Shown in pieces: positions 1 through 7,970 of a DNA stretch of 64,000 nt. The notes below the pieces were generated by a model. The model saw only the letters and a list, made by a program, of their open reading frames with translations, was not told where the DNA came from and made no database searches. Source of the stretch: Njordibacter sp028825405. GTDB taxonomy: Bacteria; Pseudomonadota; Gammaproteobacteria; Pseudomonadales; Balneatricaceae. Every line of letters starts with the position of its first letter. The first letter of the stretch is position 1. A program made the position numbers and the translations under genes. Where the stretch lies: the NCBI RefSeq assembly GCF_047730065.1, contig NZ_CP159829.1, positions 620,001-684,000 on the forward strand, given 5' to 3'.

Positions 1-426
1 TAAAGCCTGTTGATCATTAATGTCAACAAAGGTGCAGTCAATGTTAAATCGCTTAAGGGAGTGCTTCAAAAGTGTCACGGTGGATCCGTATATCTGAGCA
101 GCACTAACAATATGATCGCCAGCAGAACACAGGCTGAAAAAACTCACAAACAGGGCACTCATGCCAGACGCCGTACAAATTGCTCCTGCACCTCCTTCTA
201 AAGCAGCCAAGCGCTGTTCTAAGACCGCCACAGTGGGGTTAGAAATCCGGCTGTAGATATGCCCACCTTGCTCCACATTGAATAACGCGGAAGCTTCATC
301 GACACTATCAAACACGTATGAGGTTGTTTGGTAAATAGGCACTGCCCTAGAACCATGATCTGATTCTGGCTGATAGCCACTGTGGAGCGCAATGGTATCG
401 GCGCCTAAATAAGAAGATTTGCTCAT
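1..426 (-). CDS. metY: O-acetylhomoserine sulfhydrylase (homocysteine/methionine synthase), N-terminal part, runs off window
   Basis: The reverse strand reads open for 142 codons from an ATG at 424-426 to the window edge, so only the N-terminal third is present. The protein starts MSKSSYLGADTIALHSGYQ and contains PIYQTTSYVF, the GHIYSRISNPT block and an ASGMSAL block. These are hallmarks of the Cys/Met-metabolism PLP enzymes and fit the O-acetylhomoserine sulfhydrylase branch best. The family makes homocysteine from O-acetylhomoserine and sulfide, and many members accept methanethiol to give methionine directly. The gene lies 18 bases downstream of a DmdA-type gene on the same strand, so co-transcription is likely. 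Methanethiol released from DMSP would then be a natural co-substrate; that link is inference. The PLP lysine lies outside the window, so activity cannot be judged. Confidence 0.9.
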   Translation of the reverse strand, partial: MSKSSYLGADTIALHSGYQPESDHGSRAVPIYQTTSYVFDSVDEASALFNVEQGGHIYSRISNPTVAVLEQRLAALEGGAGAICTASGMSALFVSFFSLCSAGDHIVSAAQIYGSTVTLLKHSLKRFNIDCTFVDINDQQAL

Positions 427-444
427 AGTGTTGCCTTAAGGTGC

Positions 445-1602
445 TTAATCAGCAGCTGGTTGTGGGGTCAAGCCTAGGGCCTCAAAGTTAAAAGGTAGAC
501 TCGTCAGTTGGCCTTGCAATTTGCCAAGGCTGGTGTGCACATCGACCGTTAGGCTATCGCCTAAAGTGGGCAAAGAACACAACGCAAACGCTAAGTGTAC
601 CCCATATTTAGGCGAAGGGGCTTGGCTGGTGATTTCGCCCGCCCATTGGTCTTCCAAGAAGACGTCTGTTTGAGAAATAGTACAGGTTTGGTTAATGACT
701 AAACCCATGAGTTTTTTCGCTGGCACATGCTGGCGCAAAGCAGGCAAGGATAAGCTCTCTATATCAGCATCTAAATCGACATATTGGCCTAGGCCACATT
801 CAAAAGGTGTGGTGGTATAATCCATGTCGTTGCCTAAGGACAATAGTCCACTTTCAACGCGCTCTATGCCATTAGGGCATCCAGGGCCTACATTTAAATC
901 TTTGCCCTTTGCGAAAAATTCATCCCATAATGGACCCGCAAGACTTGCATTATCCACATAAATTTCAAAACCACCTTGTTTACTCCAGCCAGATCGGGCC
1001 ACCTGCATCTCTACCCCTTGGTATGACATGGGTTTAATTTGAAAGAATTTAATGTCGCGCACACCTTCCCCAAACACCCTCGCCATGAGCTCTTCTGCCT
1101 TGGGACCTTGCACGGCAATGGGCCAAACATCAGGTTCGGTGACACTAACATCCAAGTTAAACCCAATGGCTAAACCCTGCGCCCATAACATGACATCTGT
1201 ATCAGCAATCGATAACCACCAATCAGTTTCAGTGAGTTTTATGGCGATGGGATCATTAACAATGCCACCTTCAGGATTGCAAAGGGGCACATAAAAGCAT
1301 CGACCAATACGGGCTTTGGATAAGTCTCTAGGGGTCATCATTTGGATGAGGCGGTAGGCATCGGGACCACTAATAGCCACTTGTTTTTCAGCCGAAACAT
1401 CCCACACTTGTACATGTTCACACAAGTGCCAATAGTCGTCTTCCATACCGCGGAAGTTCGCCGCTAATAGCGTGTGGTTGTAGATAGTGTAGGCTTGCAC
1501 CCCTGCGGCTTCAACGCGACTGGTAAAGGGGGTTGCGCGGGTACGCCGACTGATTGAAAGATTGGAAGTTGATAGACGAGTGATAGACAGTTCTGGGTTC
1601 AT
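445..1602 (-). CDS. dmdA: DMSP demethylase DmdA, canonical-looking paralogue
   Basis: This 385-residue protein belongs to the GcvT/aminomethyltransferase fold. DmdA moves a methyl group from dimethylsulfoniopropionate to tetrahydrofolate, giving methylmercaptopropionate in the cytoplasm. Visible family blocks are TPFTSRVEAAG (about residues 24-34), YTIYNHTLLAANF, HVQVWDVSAEKQV, SGPDAYRLIQMMTPRDLSK, VNDPIAIKL...WWLSIADTDV, ARSGWSKQGGFEIYV, GPGCPNGIERVESGLLS and GNDMDYTTTPFECG. The length fits the family of about 370 residues. It has a tandem paralogue just upstream and a sulfhydrylase just downstream on the same strand. No dmdB, dmdC or dmdD is visible. A generic GcvT-like demethylase remains possible, but the DmdA-specific blocks make DMSP the best substrate guess. 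Confidence 0.88.
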   Translation of the reverse strand: MNPELSITRLSTSNLSISRRTRATPFTSRVEAAGVQAYTIYNHTLLAANFRGMEDDYWHLCEHVQVWDVSAEKQVAISGPDAYRLIQMMTPRDLSKARIGRCFYVPLCNPEGGIVNDPIAIKLTETDWWLSIADTDVMLWAQGLAIGFNLDVSVTEPDVWPIAVQGPKAEELMARVFGEGVRDIKFFQIKPMSYQGVEMQVARSGWSKQGGFEIYVDNASLAGPLWDEFFAKGKDLNVGPGCPNGIERVESGLLSLGNDMDYTTTPFECGLGQYVDLDADIESLSLPALRQHVPAKKLMGLVINQTCTISQTDVFLEDQWAGEITSQAPSPKYGVHLAFALCSLPTLGDSLTVDVHTSLGKLQGQLTSLPFNFEALGLTPQPAAD

Positions 1603-1685
1603 AAGTGGCGACCAAACAATGTTAGGGGTTGAACATATGGGCGCAATATACGCCAGCTTTCTCCTTGGGGAAATACATAAGTCTA

Positions 1686-1707
1686 GTCAGTCACTTTTCA
1701 GACTGAC
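1686..1707. other. Perfect 7-bp inverted repeat between the two dmdA genes
   Basis: GTCAGTC and GACTGAC form a perfect 7-bp stem around an 8-base loop in the 132-base gap between the paralogues. No T-run follows on either strand, so it is not a standard intrinsic terminator. It could be an operator or an RNA hairpin that changes the ratio of the two dmdA products; its role is not known. Confidence 0.4.
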
Positions 1708-1734
1708 GGGGCTAATTTTGGTGTTTCAAGGGGT

Positions 1735-2853
1735 TCAACGACAGGCCTTAAGGCCTAAGGCCTCAAAGTTAAAAGGTAAGCTGGTGAGCGTGCCAGTCAC
1801 TTGGCCTTGATCAGTGTTAACGGCTACTGTTTTAGCCCCATTTAAGGCTTCTAAATCACACATGACAAAGGCCAAACGACGCATGTACCTAGGGGAGTAT
1901 GCTTGGCTGCGAATATCCCCAATTTTTTGATCACCAACAAACACATTCACGTCACTTAAACTGCGATGGTACTCCAGTACCAAACCCATCAGTTTTTTGG
2001 TCGGGGTGTGAAGTCTTAATGCAGGCAAGCTTAGGCTTTCAATATCGGCATCAAGGTTGATGTATTTTTCTAAACCAATTTCAAACGGTGTGGTTGTGTG
2101 GTCCATATCGCTGCCAAAAGACATGAGTCCACTCTCAATGCGCTCAATCAAGTTGGGGCAACCTGCACGCACATCCAAGTCTTGTCCTTTAGCAAACAAT
2201 TCATCCCATAATTGGGTGCCAATATGTGCATCATTAACAAACACTTCAAAGCCGGTTTGTTTACTCCAGCCAGAACGAGCTACTTTCATGCGCTTGCCCT
2301 TATAAACAAAGGGTGCGATGGCAAAAAAGCCGAGTTCTTTAATGGCATCACCAAAAACGCGGCACATTAATTCCTCTGCTTTAGGTCCTTGCACTGCTAA
2401 GGGATAAATTTCTGGTTCTCTGACCTCAACATCTAAACCAAAGCCAACGGCTAAGCCTTTTGCCCACAGCAATACATCTGAGTCTGCAACAGATAAACGC
2501 CAGTGGCGATCATTGATCTTAATGCCTACGCCATCACTAATCATGCTGCCGTTCTCATCACACATGGGTAAGTAATAACAACGGCCTACTTGGGCATTCG
2601 AAAGGTCTCTAGGTGTCATGTATTGAGCCAACTGGTTAGCGCCAGGGCCCATGAGGGTCACTTGTTTTTCACAACTCACATCCCACACCTGAACATTTTC
2701 ACACAAGTGCCAATAATCCACTTCAATGCCACGGAATGAGGTGGCTAATAAGGTGTGATTATAAACCGTGTAGCCTGTCGCACCAGCAGCCTCTACGCGA
2801 CTGCTAAAAGGGGTGCGACTCGTACGCCGTGAAATAGACAAATGTGGACGCAT
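1735..2853 (-). CDS. DmdA-like GcvT-family methyltransferase, diverged tandem paralogue
   Basis: This 372-residue protein aligns end to end with the downstream DmdA, sharing SISRRT, TPFSSRVEAAG, YNHTLLA, VQVWDVS, TPRDLS, AVQGPKAEELM, ARSGWSKQ, IERIESGL and LDADIESLSLPALR. It differs at several blocks that the neighbour keeps. VNDP is replaced by ISDG, the WW pair by WR, KQGG by KQTG, GPGCPN by RAGCPN, and GND...PFECG by GSD...PFEIG. These changes fall in conserved segments rather than loops, so substrate preference may have shifted. It is probably the first gene of a leftward operon with dmdA and metY. It could still be a DMSP demethylase isozyme; another methylated substrate is equally open. 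Confidence 0.75.
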   Translation of the reverse strand: MRPHLSISRRTSRTPFSSRVEAAGATGYTVYNHTLLATSFRGIEVDYWHLCENVQVWDVSCEKQVTLMGPGANQLAQYMTPRDLSNAQVGRCYYLPMCDENGSMISDGVGIKINDRHWRLSVADSDVLLWAKGLAVGFGLDVEVREPEIYPLAVQGPKAEELMCRVFGDAIKELGFFAIAPFVYKGKRMKVARSGWSKQTGFEVFVNDAHIGTQLWDELFAKGQDLDVRAGCPNLIERIESGLMSFGSDMDHTTTPFEIGLEKYINLDADIESLSLPALRLHTPTKKLMGLVLEYHRSLSDVNVFVGDQKIGDIRSQAYSPRYMRRLAFVMCDLEALNGAKTVAVNTDQGQVTGTLTSLPFNFEALGLKACR

Positions 2854-3053
2854 GCAAATGACTCCGCTGCACTAAAAGGACTTCATTCTGCCCTTAATAA
2901 AGGTAAGCTTCAAGCCTTCTTATTAACATGGACATGGCTAGGTCGCTCTGCTCCTTACAAAGACGTAAATAAGCAAATGCAGGCAATGACCCCGCGGGCT
3001 TTTAACCTACTATTAAGTGGGCTGGTGTCTGGGCACTTGTCCACTACTAAGAG

Positions 3054-3845
3054 TTAGCCGCCTTGGTGTTTTAACAGGGCTTTTATTTCAGCTAATTCAT
3101 TGCGTAAGTCGGTCATTGAGGGTTCTCCATCGGCTAGACGTTCGGCTGCATTTTCATTTTCCATGACATTGACAACGATGCCAATCACCATATTTAAAAA
3201 TGCAAAGGTAGTCAGAAATATAAAACTCAAAAAGAACACCCACGCGTAACCATAAACTGCCATCACTTCGTACATTACATCGGTCCAATCTTCAAAGGTC
3301 ATCACTCTAAACAGCGTGAGCATAGAGATTGATATATCACCCCATAAAACGGGATTAATGGTGTCGAAGAAAGTGGTGCCAACAGCCGCATAAATGTAAA
3401 AAATGATGAACATTAGTAACAGAACATAACCCAACTGAGGCATCGCCTTAATGAGTGAATTCAGTAATATGCGCAGTTCAGGCACCACTGACACCATTCG
3501 CAACACCCGAAAAATACGAATAAGGCGGCCAACTAGAGCTAATTCACTGTCCTCTATAGGAATCAGGCTGACAATAACAATGACGCTATCGAAAACATTC
3601 CAGCCATTAAAAAAGAACCTACTTTTCTGAGGATCACCTGCAAAACGAATACTGATTTCTATCAGGAAAAAAATCGTAATGCCAATGTCTAAAAAACCGA
3701 TGAGGCTAATCAAGCCCGCGGGCATCGAATAGGTTTTAGCGCCAATGACCAAGGCAGATAGCAAGATGATGCTGACCACAAATAACTCAAATATTTTGTT
3801 AGATCGTAGGGTAAATAACCGAGATTGAAGACTGAGGGGAATCAT
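3054..3845 (-). CDS. Bacterial voltage-gated cation channel (BacNav type)
   Basis: This is a single-domain, six-transmembrane inner-membrane channel of 263 residues, expected to work as a tetramer. The S4 voltage sensor carries arginines at every third position (R107, R110, R113, R116 in GRLIRIFRVLRM). The pore segment holds the selectivity filter TFEDWTD at about residues 183-189, followed by S6 ending in FLNMVIGIVVNVME. A short acidic/heptad tail at about 245-260 (LRNELAEIKALLKH) resembles the C-terminal coiled coil of NaChBac-type channels. NaChBac has the filter TLESWAS; the two extra aspartates here are the main oddity and could change ion selectivity. The gene stands alone, convergent with nothing and divergent from glcD. 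Confidence 0.88.
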   Translation of the reverse strand: MIPLSLQSRLFTLRSNKIFELFVVSIILLSALVIGAKTYSMPAGLISLIGFLDIGITIFFLIEISIRFAGDPQKSRFFFNGWNVFDSVIVIVSLIPIEDSELALVGRLIRIFRVLRMVSVVPELRILLNSLIKAMPQLGYVLLLMFIIFYIYAAVGTTFFDTINPVLWGDISISMLTLFRVMTFEDWTDVMYEVMAVYGYAWVFFLSFIFLTTFAFLNMVIGIVVNVMENENAAERLADGEPSMTDLRNELAEIKALLKHQGG

Positions 3846-4090
3846 TGAAAAGGGCTCATTAAGTGCGATTTTAGGACTGTTTTAGGGTCGCTGGTAAATA
3901 TACCTTGCTTGCTGTGCGGCTTCAATGGCTGTTAGATCTAGTTTTTTAAAATAATAGCTTTCTAGCTTATAGTGCTTTGCGAACCGTCACTTAACCTCAA
4001 TGTTTCTGTTTGAAACAGTAATATTGGCCCAGCACAATAACGAGAAACAATATGCCTTTCATGAGAAGGGTGTGATAACCTAGCTTAAAT

Positions 4091-4113
4091 ATTGGTAATA
4101 ATACTTTACCAAT
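4091..4113. promoter_or_regulatory. Palindromic operator-like site upstream of glcD
   Basis: ATTGGTAA and TTACCAAT form perfect 8-bp arms around 7 bases, ending 22 bases before the glcD start. GntR/FadR-type regulators, including GlcC and PdhR, bind TTGGT...ACCAA dyads. The known PdhR site has a much shorter spacer, so assignment to such a regulator is only inference. No GntR regulator gene is adjacent. Confidence 0.45.
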
Positions 4114-4134
4114 TTAAATATTATGGTCTAGGTT

Positions 4135-5607
4135 ATGGTTATGAATACCTTATCAAATGCATCTAACAAGCCCTCCCATGAGAGCCTGATAGACGTATCC
4201 GTCTTTGTCAGCGCCTTACAAAAAATACTGCCAGTTGGTGCGGTGATTCTTTCAAAAGAAGGTCAAAGACCTTTTGAATGTGATGGCTTGACTATATACC
4301 AGCAATTACCTTTAGTCACAGCGATGCCAGAAACTGTAGACCAAGTGCAGGCTATTCTGCGTCTTTCCCACTTGCATGGGGTACCCTTAGTGCCAAGGGG
4401 TGCCGGCACCGGTCTATGCGCTGGCGCAATGCCCCATGCTGAAGGTCTTTTATTGGTCATGACCAAACTTAATCAAATTATCCATATCAACCATGAAACC
4501 TGCACAGCAACAGTGCAACCGGGTGTGCGTAATCTAGCACTCACGGAGGCCGTTGCGCCTTTTGGCCTGTATTATGCGCCAGACCCATCTTCACAAATTG
4601 CCTGTACCATCGGTGGTAACGTGGCGGAAAATTCGGGTGGAGTACACTGTCTTAAGTACGGCCTTACAGTGAATAACCTGCTACAAGTTACTATGGTGAC
4701 CATTGAAGGGGAAATAATGACCTTGGGTGGTACAGGTTTAGATGAACCCGGTATGGATTTATTGAGCTTAATGGTCGGTTCTGAAGGGTTGCTAGGTGTA
4801 GTGGTGGAAGCGAAGGTCAAACTATTACCAAGGGCACCAAGAGTGCAAGTGCTTGTGGCGGCCTATGACAGCGTTACCGCTGCAGGTGATGCAGTTGCAG
4901 CCCTGATTGGGCAGGGTATTATCCCTGCGGGTTTAGAGATGATGGACCATTTGGCTATTAGTGCGGCCGAAGACTTTGTCAAAGTGGGATATCCAACAGA
5001 TGCCCAAGCATTGCTCATTTGTGAGTTAGACGGCACTGATGCCGAAGTCGAAGAGCAATTACTTTTGGTGTGTGAGTGTTTTAAGCAACACGGCGCGCAC
5101 CATATTCGTATCGCTAAAGATGCCACAGAAGCTGCAGCCTTATGGCAAGGGCGTAAAGCGGCTTTTCCTGCAGTGGGACGTATATCTCCCGATTATTATT
5201 GTATGGATGGCACTATCCCCCGCAGCCAGGTGGGTTTCGTGTTAACGCGTATTAGTGAATTATCCCAGTTTTATGGGCTTCGGGTTGCCAACGTTTTTCA
5301 TGCTGGCGATGGCAATTTACACCCACTTATTCTGTTTGATGCCAGCATTGATGGAGAACTCGAGCAAGCAGAATTATTAGGCGGAGATATTCTGACTTTA
5401 TGTGTTGATGTGGGGGGCACTATTACTGGTGAACACGGTGTGGGTTTAGAAAAAATGCCCCAAATGCCCTATCAATTTGGAGATGCAGAGTTGGCTCAGT
5501 TCAGGCGCTTAAAAGCGGCCTTTGATAGTGAAGAGTTATTAAACCCAGGCAAAGCTATTCCCACACTTAAGTATTGCCAAGAATATCGGAGCTTACAGCA
5601 TGGGTGA
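4135..5607 (+). CDS. glcD: Glycolate oxidase FAD subunit GlcD
   Basis: GlcD is the large flavoprotein subunit of membrane-associated glycolate oxidase, which oxidises glycolate to glyoxylate. The 490-residue protein has an N-terminal FAD-binding PCMH domain with PRGAGTGLCAG (residues 87-97). Its C-terminal FAD-linked oxidase domain contains HAGDGNLHP (about 390) and GTITGEHGVG (about 428). It overlaps glcE by 8 bases, so translation is probably coupled. A second ATG lies two codons downstream (4141), so the exact start is uncertain. Glycolate is a common phytoplankton exudate, which fits a marine heterotroph. A D-lactate dehydrogenase role is unlikely given the glcE and glcF neighbours. Confidence 0.95.
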   Translation: MVMNTLSNASNKPSHESLIDVSVFVSALQKILPVGAVILSKEGQRPFECDGLTIYQQLPLVTAMPETVDQVQAILRLSHLHGVPLVPRGAGTGLCAGAMPHAEGLLLVMTKLNQIIHINHETCTATVQPGVRNLALTEAVAPFGLYYAPDPSSQIACTIGGNVAENSGGVHCLKYGLTVNNLLQVTMVTIEGEIMTLGGTGLDEPGMDLLSLMVGSEGLLGVVVEAKVKLLPRAPRVQVLVAAYDSVTAAGDAVAALIGQGIIPAGLEMMDHLAISAAEDFVKVGYPTDAQALLICELDGTDAEVEEQLLLVCECFKQHGAHHIRIAKDATEAAALWQGRKAAFPAVGRISPDYYCMDGTIPRSQVGFVLTRISELSQFYGLRVANVFHAGDGNLHPLILFDASIDGELEQAELLGGDILTLCVDVGGTITGEHGVGLEKMPQMPYQFGDAELAQFRRLKAAFDSEELLNPGKAIPTLKYCQEYRSLQHG

Positions 5608-6640
5608 TTTAACCCTGCAGTTAGAACAACAAATCCAACACGCTTATGCCACGAAAACACCCCTTAAAATTGAGGCTGGTAATACTAAAACTTACCTAGG
5701 CAGAGAGTCCTCCGGCGAAGTGGTTGATATGGCCAGTCATAGCGGAGTCATAAGTTATAGCGCCACTGAATTGGTCGTCCGTGCGCGTGCAGGCACAAAA
5801 ATTTCGCTACTCAACGATCTGTTAGCAGAGCAACACCAACGCCTGCCTTTTGAACCCCCAAGTTTTGCTGGTGAAGCCACCATTGGTGGCACTGTGGCAG
5901 CGAATCAAACAGGGGCTTCGCGGCCCTGGTTTGGTGGTGTTAAAGACAGTTTGCTGGGCCTAGGACTCATCAATGGCTATGGTGAAGTGATGCAGTTTGG
6001 TGGTCAAGTGATGAAAAACGTTGCAGGCTTTGATGTGACGCGTTTGCAGTGCGGTGCTATGGGTAGTTTGGGCCTGATTACCGACGTCTCTATCAAAGTT
6101 TTACCAGAGTTCAAGGCAGGCCACACCCTCACCTTTGACATGACCATAGAAGCTGCATTAGAGGCAATGTTGAGCTGGGCTAACCTCAGTCTACCCATCA
6201 CGGGTATGAGCCATTTTAAGGGTCTGCTTTATGTAAGACTGCAAGGTGGTGCAGGTGGAGTAGCCTCAGCCAGTACTTTTTTGGGTGGTGAAAAGCTAGC
6301 ATCAAAAGCTGCAGAAATATTTTGGCAAGCGCTAAGGGAAGGGTCTCTATTGCAACCACGCCATGATCAAACCTTATGGCGTTGGAGTGGGGCAAGCGAT
6401 ACGCTCACAAACACAGTACCTAATACGTCTTTGATTAACTGGGCTGGAGCGGAACGCTGGGTCTTAACAGAGACTTCAGATACGCCTCTGGAGGGTCTGG
6501 TGCAATATCAAGGCGGTGACCGATTAGCTGAGGTTTATGGTGCTATAAGTGCGCCTCAGCAGGCCCTGCAGCAGCGCATAAAACATGCCTTTGACCCCCA
6601 TGGAATTCTTAATGTGGGTCGTCTATATGCTTGGATGTAA
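5600..6640 (+). CDS. glcE: Glycolate oxidase FAD-binding subunit GlcE
   Basis: This is the second flavin-binding subunit of glycolate oxidase, 346 residues, close to the usual GlcE length. It carries only one PCMH-type FAD domain, with FEPPSFAGEATIGGTVAANQ and the block VMKNVAGFDVTRLQCGAMGS, and a short C-terminal part ending NVGRLY. It starts inside the end of glcD and stops 3 bases before glcF. This tight packing supports one transcript and a 1:1:1 complex. Confidence 0.95.
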   Translation: MGDLTLQLEQQIQHAYATKTPLKIEAGNTKTYLGRESSGEVVDMASHSGVISYSATELVVRARAGTKISLLNDLLAEQHQRLPFEPPSFAGEATIGGTVAANQTGASRPWFGGVKDSLLGLGLINGYGEVMQFGGQVMKNVAGFDVTRLQCGAMGSLGLITDVSIKVLPEFKAGHTLTFDMTIEAALEAMLSWANLSLPITGMSHFKGLLYVRLQGGAGGVASASTFLGGEKLASKAAEIFWQALREGSLLQPRHDQTLWRWSGASDTLTNTVPNTSLINWAGAERWVLTETSDTPLEGLVQYQGGDRLAEVYGAISAPQQALQQRIKHAFDPHGILNVGRLYAWM

Positions 6641-6643
6641 ACT

Positions 6644-7888
6644 ATGAAGACCATTATTGCCAAAGAGTTTGCTGACCAACCTCAATTTGCACCAGTTAAA
6701 GATATATTACAAGCCTGCGTGCACTGTGGTTTTTGCACTGCAACCTGCCCAACATATTTATTGTTAGGTGATGAACGTGACAGCCCACGTGGCCGCATTT
6801 ATATGATGAAAGCGATGTTTGAGGGTGAACAAGTGACGCAAGAAACGCGTCATCATTTAGATCGCTGCTTGACCTGCAGAAGTTGTGAAACGACCTGCCC
6901 TTCGGGCGTGGAGTATGGTCATCTAGTGGACTTAGGTCGTGTGGTAGTAGAGCAAAAAGCGCCTCGTCCCATGCATCAAAAACTATTGCGCTGGGGGCTA
7001 AGGCAAATATTACCTTATCGGTCCAGATTTGGTCCATTACTGAAACTAGGTCAGTTAGTTAGGCCCATGTTGCCCGTAGTTATAAAACAACATGTGCCTC
7101 TTGCTGTGCCTCAACTAGTGGCCCCCCAAAGTAACCATAAACGGGTGATGTTGAGTTTGCCTGGCTGTGCTCAAGCGAGTGCGGCACCCAATACAGATAT
7201 TGCTGCAGCACAGGTGCTAGACCAATTGGGCATTACCTTAAAAGTGCTTCATCAAAGTGGTTGCTGTGGTGCTGTTAATCATCATCTGAATGCCCATGAA
7301 AAAGCCCTAGAGCAAGCAAGGCACAATATTGATTTAATATGGCCCGAATTGCAGGCTGGTGCTGAAGCTCTGGTGATTACTGCCTCAGGTTGCGGTGCGG
7401 CGTTGCAAGAGTATGGCCACATGTTGCGTGATGACTTAACTTATGTAGATAAAGCCAAGCAAGTTTCCAAGGCCGCCAAGGATATCGTGGAAATTTTGGG
7501 TCAAGAAGACCTTGCGCCCATTAAAGCTAAGTTAAATAACCCCCAAGTTGCGGGCAAAGCGTTAGGCCAAGGGTTAGGCAAAGTGGCGGTGCATTGTCCG
7601 TGCACGCAGCAACATGCCATGCAATTGCCGTTTAAGGTCAAAGCTCTTTTAGACCATTTAGGTCTAGACACTGCCGCTACTAAAAATGACCATTTGTGTT
7701 GTGGTTCAGCAGGCACATACTCGTTGCTGCAACCTGACTTAAGTCACCAACTGCGTAGCCAAAAAATAAAGGACCTAACCATAGACTCGCCGCAATTAAT
7801 TGTTACGGCTAATATTGGCTGCCAACTCCATTTAGGTGGTGCAGGAAATGTACCCGTCAAACACTGGTTAGAATTGTTGGTTGAATGA
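6644..7888 (+). CDS. glcF: Glycolate oxidase iron-sulfur subunit GlcF
   Basis: GlcF passes electrons from the flavin subunits to the respiratory chain. The 414-residue protein has two 4Fe-4S ferredoxin motifs: C25-x2-C28-x2-C31-x3-C35 and C75-x2-C78-x2-C81-x3-C85. Two CCG domains follow, with SGCCGAVNHH and CCGSAGTY. The segment PTYLLLGDERDSPRGRIY between the clusters is characteristic of GlcF. It is the last gene of the operon. The following 82 bases before the convergent gene contain no clear terminator. Confidence 0.95.
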   Translation: MKTIIAKEFADQPQFAPVKDILQACVHCGFCTATCPTYLLLGDERDSPRGRIYMMKAMFEGEQVTQETRHHLDRCLTCRSCETTCPSGVEYGHLVDLGRVVVEQKAPRPMHQKLLRWGLRQILPYRSRFGPLLKLGQLVRPMLPVVIKQHVPLAVPQLVAPQSNHKRVMLSLPGCAQASAAPNTDIAAAQVLDQLGITLKVLHQSGCCGAVNHHLNAHEKALEQARHNIDLIWPELQAGAEALVITASGCGAALQEYGHMLRDDLTYVDKAKQVSKAAKDIVEILGQEDLAPIKAKLNNPQVAGKALGQGLGKVAVHCPCTQQHAMQLPFKVKALLDHLGLDTAATKNDHLCCGSAGTYSLLQPDLSHQLRSQKIKDLTIDSPQLIVTANIGCQLHLGGAGNVPVKHWLELLVE

Positions 7889-7970
7889 CCCACTATTAAA
7901 TTAAGTATGGGCCTTACTCTCTCGTAGGCTTGAGCTGCAAAGTGCAAGGTCACGTTTTAAAGGGTTAACT

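Noticed and set aside
2842..3057. 71-codon forward frame between the dmdA-like gene and the channel gene
   Set aside because: It begins inside the dmdA-like gene start, its composition is not protein-like, and it has no ribosome site or recognised domain.
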